NCBI RefSeq assembly: GCF_014851395.1
Contig: NW_024041150.1
Span: 992,001-1,056,000, forward strand
Reading direction: 5' to 3'
Source of the DNA: Micropterus salmoides
Lineage: Eukaryota > Chordata > Actinopteri > Centrarchiformes > Centrarchidae
Length of the DNA: 64,000 bases
Translations under genes and position numbers: made by a program
Notes under the pieces: model-generated
Seen by the model: only the letters and a program-made list of their open reading frames with translations
Told to the model about the DNA's origin: nothing
The model's database searches: none
Part shown: one piece after another, positions 51,034 through 64,000 of the stretch
How the letters are laid out: every line of letters begins with the position of its first letter
How positions within the stretch are numbered: the first letter of the stretch is position 1

Positions 51034-51983
51034 AAATTAGATTATTTATTATTTGCCTCTGTAGTTTGTTGGTTAGTTTTGGTGTTATTCGCTCAGGTTT
51101 TGAGATCTCTGCCTCATCAGCTCCAATACAGTTGAAGTAAAAAAATCAACAGTACCTTATCTTTCCAGAAAATGTAGAAGCTAAATCCAATTTCAGACTT
51201 GCTAAATCAAAATTACTACACAGAAAGTAAAACATTTTGATTTATCATAAATGATTTGACATTGTATTTTATTTTACAACTTTTCATTCGATTTTTACCT
51301 TTTCTAGCAAAAATGGGTGTAATAATGTCTCTTTTACTCTGAATAATCCCCAGACTGCACTGTGAACAGTTTTTATCAGAACTACTTTCTACTTCAAAAA
51401 ATAGTTGATAAAACTACTGCAATGAAAATGGCAAAGTCTGTGAATAATCAATAATTACATCCCTGCAAAGAGAGATAAATACGTAAGCCACAGACGTCAC
51501 TGTGATATCAGTGAGATGCATTTTATTGTATTTATGCGTCTGTGTTGTCTGCTGCTCTGCAAGGACATGTTTTATTGAGATTGCTTTACAGGAAACATGA
51601 CTGGATTTGAATCCACTGATTATTGTTAAACACAACACACAAGGGCAGATATTACAGACATTCACAGGGTCATGTCCTTAAAAGTCCTCATTTGCCTCTC
51701 GATGCTATGAATCATTACACACTCTGAACCATGCTCTGTTATTTACTGGACTGTTCATGCACCACAACTGCCAATATCAGATTTTGTATTTGGAGGCAGA
51801 AACACATTGTTACTGCTTTCTGCCTGTTTGTCATTGACTGTATATTTTTATTTTTACAATGTTTTTCCAATATTCAATTATTCAATCTCCGCTGTCTCGC
51901 CCACTCTCCTCCTTCCTCTGTTATAATTAGTTGTGCATGTGAATATAAAAAAATCAACCTGTGTATTTTTAAGTAGCCTAATA
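51034..51983. other. intergenic stretch
   Basis: AT-rich DNA; nothing recognised. Confidence 0.4.
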
Positions 51984-52369
51984 GGGCTTTTCACACTGCA
52001 TATTCTAAACCCAGGGCAAAAAAGGTTTGGGCTATACGATTTACTCTGCACTTTACTAGACCTGGGTCATATGTCCATTGGAACATGTTTTTACATTATG
52101 TTTATATTCGGTTTACTTTAACCCCGTTATACACTGGCACTGTTTAGCCCCGTGTTTATTGTTTTTCAAGGGATAGCCCCCCAAATTTAGGGCTAACCCT
52201 GCGCTGGATCAGGGCCAGCAAGCCCTATAGGCTAAAGTCGGGGTTAGCCCACTTTGCAATGTGCCAGTATTATGCAGTGTGAAAACTTTCTGGGACTAAC
52301 AGGAGGACTAAGCCTGGGGCTTAGAATGAAGAATGCTTTTAGTCCTGGCCTGTGCAATGTGAAAAGTCT
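51984..52369. mobile_element. MITE with GGCTTTTCACACTGCA-type termini
   Basis: Left end GGGCTTTTCACACTGCA (51984-52000) is mirrored by TGCAATGTGAAAAGTC (52353-52368), 13-14 matching positions. The interior is rich in short inverted words such as GGGCTAACCC. About 385 bases, no coding capacity. The target duplication is not resolved. Confidence 0.65.
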
Positions 52370-53130
52370 CGCCAAAAGTGTGTGGACGCAATCATACATA
52401 TTTTCTGTTTTGTTTTTTATAATAACAATTAAGGATGATCATAATGTTAAAGCATAGATGAATATTTTAAACAATAATGTGTTTCCAAGACTCTTTTTTG
52501 TTACAGCATAACAATTTGTAGGGCTCAGCGATACCACAATATGGGGTTTCTATCCGACATCAAGTAAAACCAGCTCCAGAATCAACACTATTAATACTGA
52601 TTCAGATATGTTTTATAATCAAAAGTGTCCTATATTTAATGATGTAGGGGACAACCATGTGTCCTTAATTATGAGGTAAATGCATTATGAATAGGTTACT
52701 TCTGAATACACATACATTCTCCATTTTACTGTCTACTGTTAATTAGATGTTAAAACGCAAGACCTCCCAACCTTAAAGAGATGAAAGACTTTTGCCAGTT
52801 TGGTGGGGCAGAACATTTGCCTGCAAAGAGCGTGACCTTAACTAAATACAATGCCAACTTTGACTGCAAGCCAGGCTTTATCGCCCAATATCACTGCCAA
52901 ATCTCACTAACGCTGACAAAGAGCAAATCTCCTGAGCCTGGTTCCAAAATCTGATGGAAACCAGAAGACGAGATAAGGTTGGCAGCTGATTAATGCCAAT
53001 GGTTTAGGACTGAGTATTGCATAATGGTGTAATGTTCGGCGTCCACGTACTTTGGGCATTGTGGTGTATATTCAAAAGTGGCCTCATTTGACTGTAATCC
53101 TGGTTTGGTTTTATTCACCCTCCACTGAAT
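52370..53130. other. intergenic stretch upstream of plcb1
   Basis: No gene is supported. AGGGCTCAGCGATACCACAA (52522) may start a hAT-like fragment. The segment at about 52760-53040 is repeat-free with balanced composition and may be a conserved or promoter-distal regulatory element of plcb1. Confidence 0.35.
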
Positions 53131-53362
53131 TGCCCACTCTCTTTCCCTTTTCTCCCACTACCTCTTTATTCTCTCTCCTCTTCTTTTCCCTCCTTCCTCT
53201 TCCTCTCTTTTCATTTCTCTCCATCTCTCCCACTCTCTTCTTTCTTTTTCTCTGTCTCTCCCTGTCGCTCCTGCTCTCTCCCTCTCTTATCCCTCCCCCA
53301 TCTGTGGGAAGCTGCCGTTGTGCGCATGTCGTCGATGAGTCAATTTGTGGAGGCAGTGCACG

Positions 53363-53405
<43 letters not shown>

Positions 53406-53580
53406 GTATCCTGTCTCCCACGAAGGCATCTGTTTCAGTCTGTCTCTCTGTGAGATGCAGCACCAACAGAGGAGAGAGGGGGAGACAAACAGAGGGAGGG
53501 AGGGATAAGAAAAGAGAAGAGAGAGGAAGGAAACACAAATCAGAGAGAAAGAGGAGAGGGAAGAAGAAGAAGGACTGAAA
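53131..53580. repeat. pyrimidine tract, (CA)n, purine tract upstream of plcb1
   Basis: The + strand is CT-rich at 53135-53290, then carries (CA)n at about 53366-53403, then is GA-rich at 53463-53578. The two asymmetric arms are roughly complementary to each other in composition. All open frames crossing this block are low-complexity artefacts. Confidence 0.7.
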
Positions 53581-53779
53581 TTAAAAAGACTGGAAAACAA
53601 GTGCAGCCAAGACAGGACAAAACCTGATGGATGAGGATAAGATGCTGCTGCATCTGAGCGTCTCTGCCTGACTTCTGAGGAGTTTGGGCTCGGACATGAC
53701 AGAGATGCAGCGTCCAAGTGTTTGAGCCTAAGCATCTCCAGTTTTGTGTGTGTGAGAGTGTGTTAATGTGTGTGAAGCC

Positions 53780-63390
<9,611 letters not shown>

Positions 63391-63392
63391 GT

Positions 63393-63444
<52 letters not shown>

Positions 63445-63463
63445 ATACACACACACACACACT
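63391..63463. repeat. (CA)n microsatellite at the plcb1 exon 9 donor
   Basis: The intron begins GTGCACACACA, so the CA run starts at the splice donor itself and continues with small interruptions to about 63463. Confidence 0.9.
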
Positions 63464-64000
63464 GTTGTTGTAGTCTGACATTGCTAGATATTACTTTGAA
63501 ACACATTTGTTACAGGAAATGGGATCCGGTGTTAATTTAAACAATACAATTGTGTTTCAAGATTCACTATATTTCAAAAAACCTCAATATGATTTCACTA
63601 TTATACAATATTAAGTATTTATATGTTCCTCTGCTTTTAGCTAAAAAATATTTACATTAGGCATAAGAAGAGAAAAAACACAACATTTCAGTTTATATTT
63701 GTGTTTAATCTGTATGTGGTTTTATTTGTCTAAATGTGACCATCAGCAGATCAACACAATCATATAGGTAGATATTAACTTTTCTGTCAAGTTTAATAGG
63801 CTGTGTTTTCAAAACTAAAATATTAGAAAACCAACAAGCTGCCAAGAAAGACTCTACAAGGGACCCTTAAGGGTGCATAAAATATTTATACCAAAGGAAA
63901 TGCCACAAAGATGAATTAGCTCACTCTGATGCTTTATCCTTTTTTTTACCCTTTTTTTTGTTGGAATGTGTTTCTTACTGTTATTTTAATATTATGCTGT
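63464..64000 (+). other. plcb1 intron 9 (5' part)
   Basis: AT-rich intronic sequence without further exons. The next plcb1 exon is beyond the window. Confidence 0.6.

Noticed and set aside
53052..53578. Several overlapping frames of 60-130 codons upstream of plcb1
   Set aside because: Low-complexity products of CT, CA and GA tracts on both strands.

Overview
This window is vertebrate nuclear DNA, most likely from a ray-finned (teleost) fish. Genes are split into many short GT-AG exons. Intergenic DNA is AT-rich and carries CA/GT microsatellites, tRNA-derived SINEs, LINE 3' ends, Tc1-type and other terminal-inverted-repeat MITEs that I recognise as typical of teleost genomes. The exact species cannot be told from the sequence alone.

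Three protein-coding genes are supported, all on the + strand: mcm8 (coding exons 26730-34035, 20 exons, 873 residues), crls1 (35482-42297, 7 exons, 350 residues) and the 5' part of plcb1 (coding exons 1-9, 53780-63390, 287 residues, continuing past the window). I placed every exon boundary by hand from splice signals, reading phase and family similarity. All reading phases join without a stop. No RNA gene, CRISPR array or complete autonomous transposon was found.

Layout. 1-26.2 kb: no gene recognised; a SINE next to a perfect inverted repeat, a LINE fragment, purine-rich tracts, a short MITE, stretches that look like conserved non-coding elements, and a LINE fragment split by an antisense SINE just upstream of mcm8. 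26.2-35.3 kb: mcm8, with a probable 5' UTR exon and a 3' UTR ending near 35.15 kb. 35.3-42.8 kb: crls1, starting within about 0.2 kb of the inferred mcm8 3' end, with a CpG-dense first exon, three short upstream ORFs and a repeat-packed second intron. 42.8-53.1 kb: intergenic DNA with several transposon remnants, including an inverted partner of the repeat in crls1 intron 2. 53.1-64 kb: plcb1 promoter, 5' UTR and first nine coding exons.

The genes do not form one pathway. MCM8 is a DNA helicase of recombination repair, CRLS1 makes cardiolipin in mitochondria, and PLCB1 is a G-protein-regulated phospholipase C. Their order recalls human 20p12, where MCM8 and CRLS1 are adjacent and PLCB1 lies further along. 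TRMT6, head-to-head with MCM8 in mammals, was not seen upstream. I found no new enzymatic or defence system. The most distinctive observations are a Trp-Arg-Gly repeat N-terminus on MCM8, an RFX X-box palindrome with near-matches in plcb1 intron 1, a chain of three uORFs before crls1, and an inverted repeat pair around the crls1 3' half in which one copy preserves the empty insertion site of a Tc1-type MITE present in the other.
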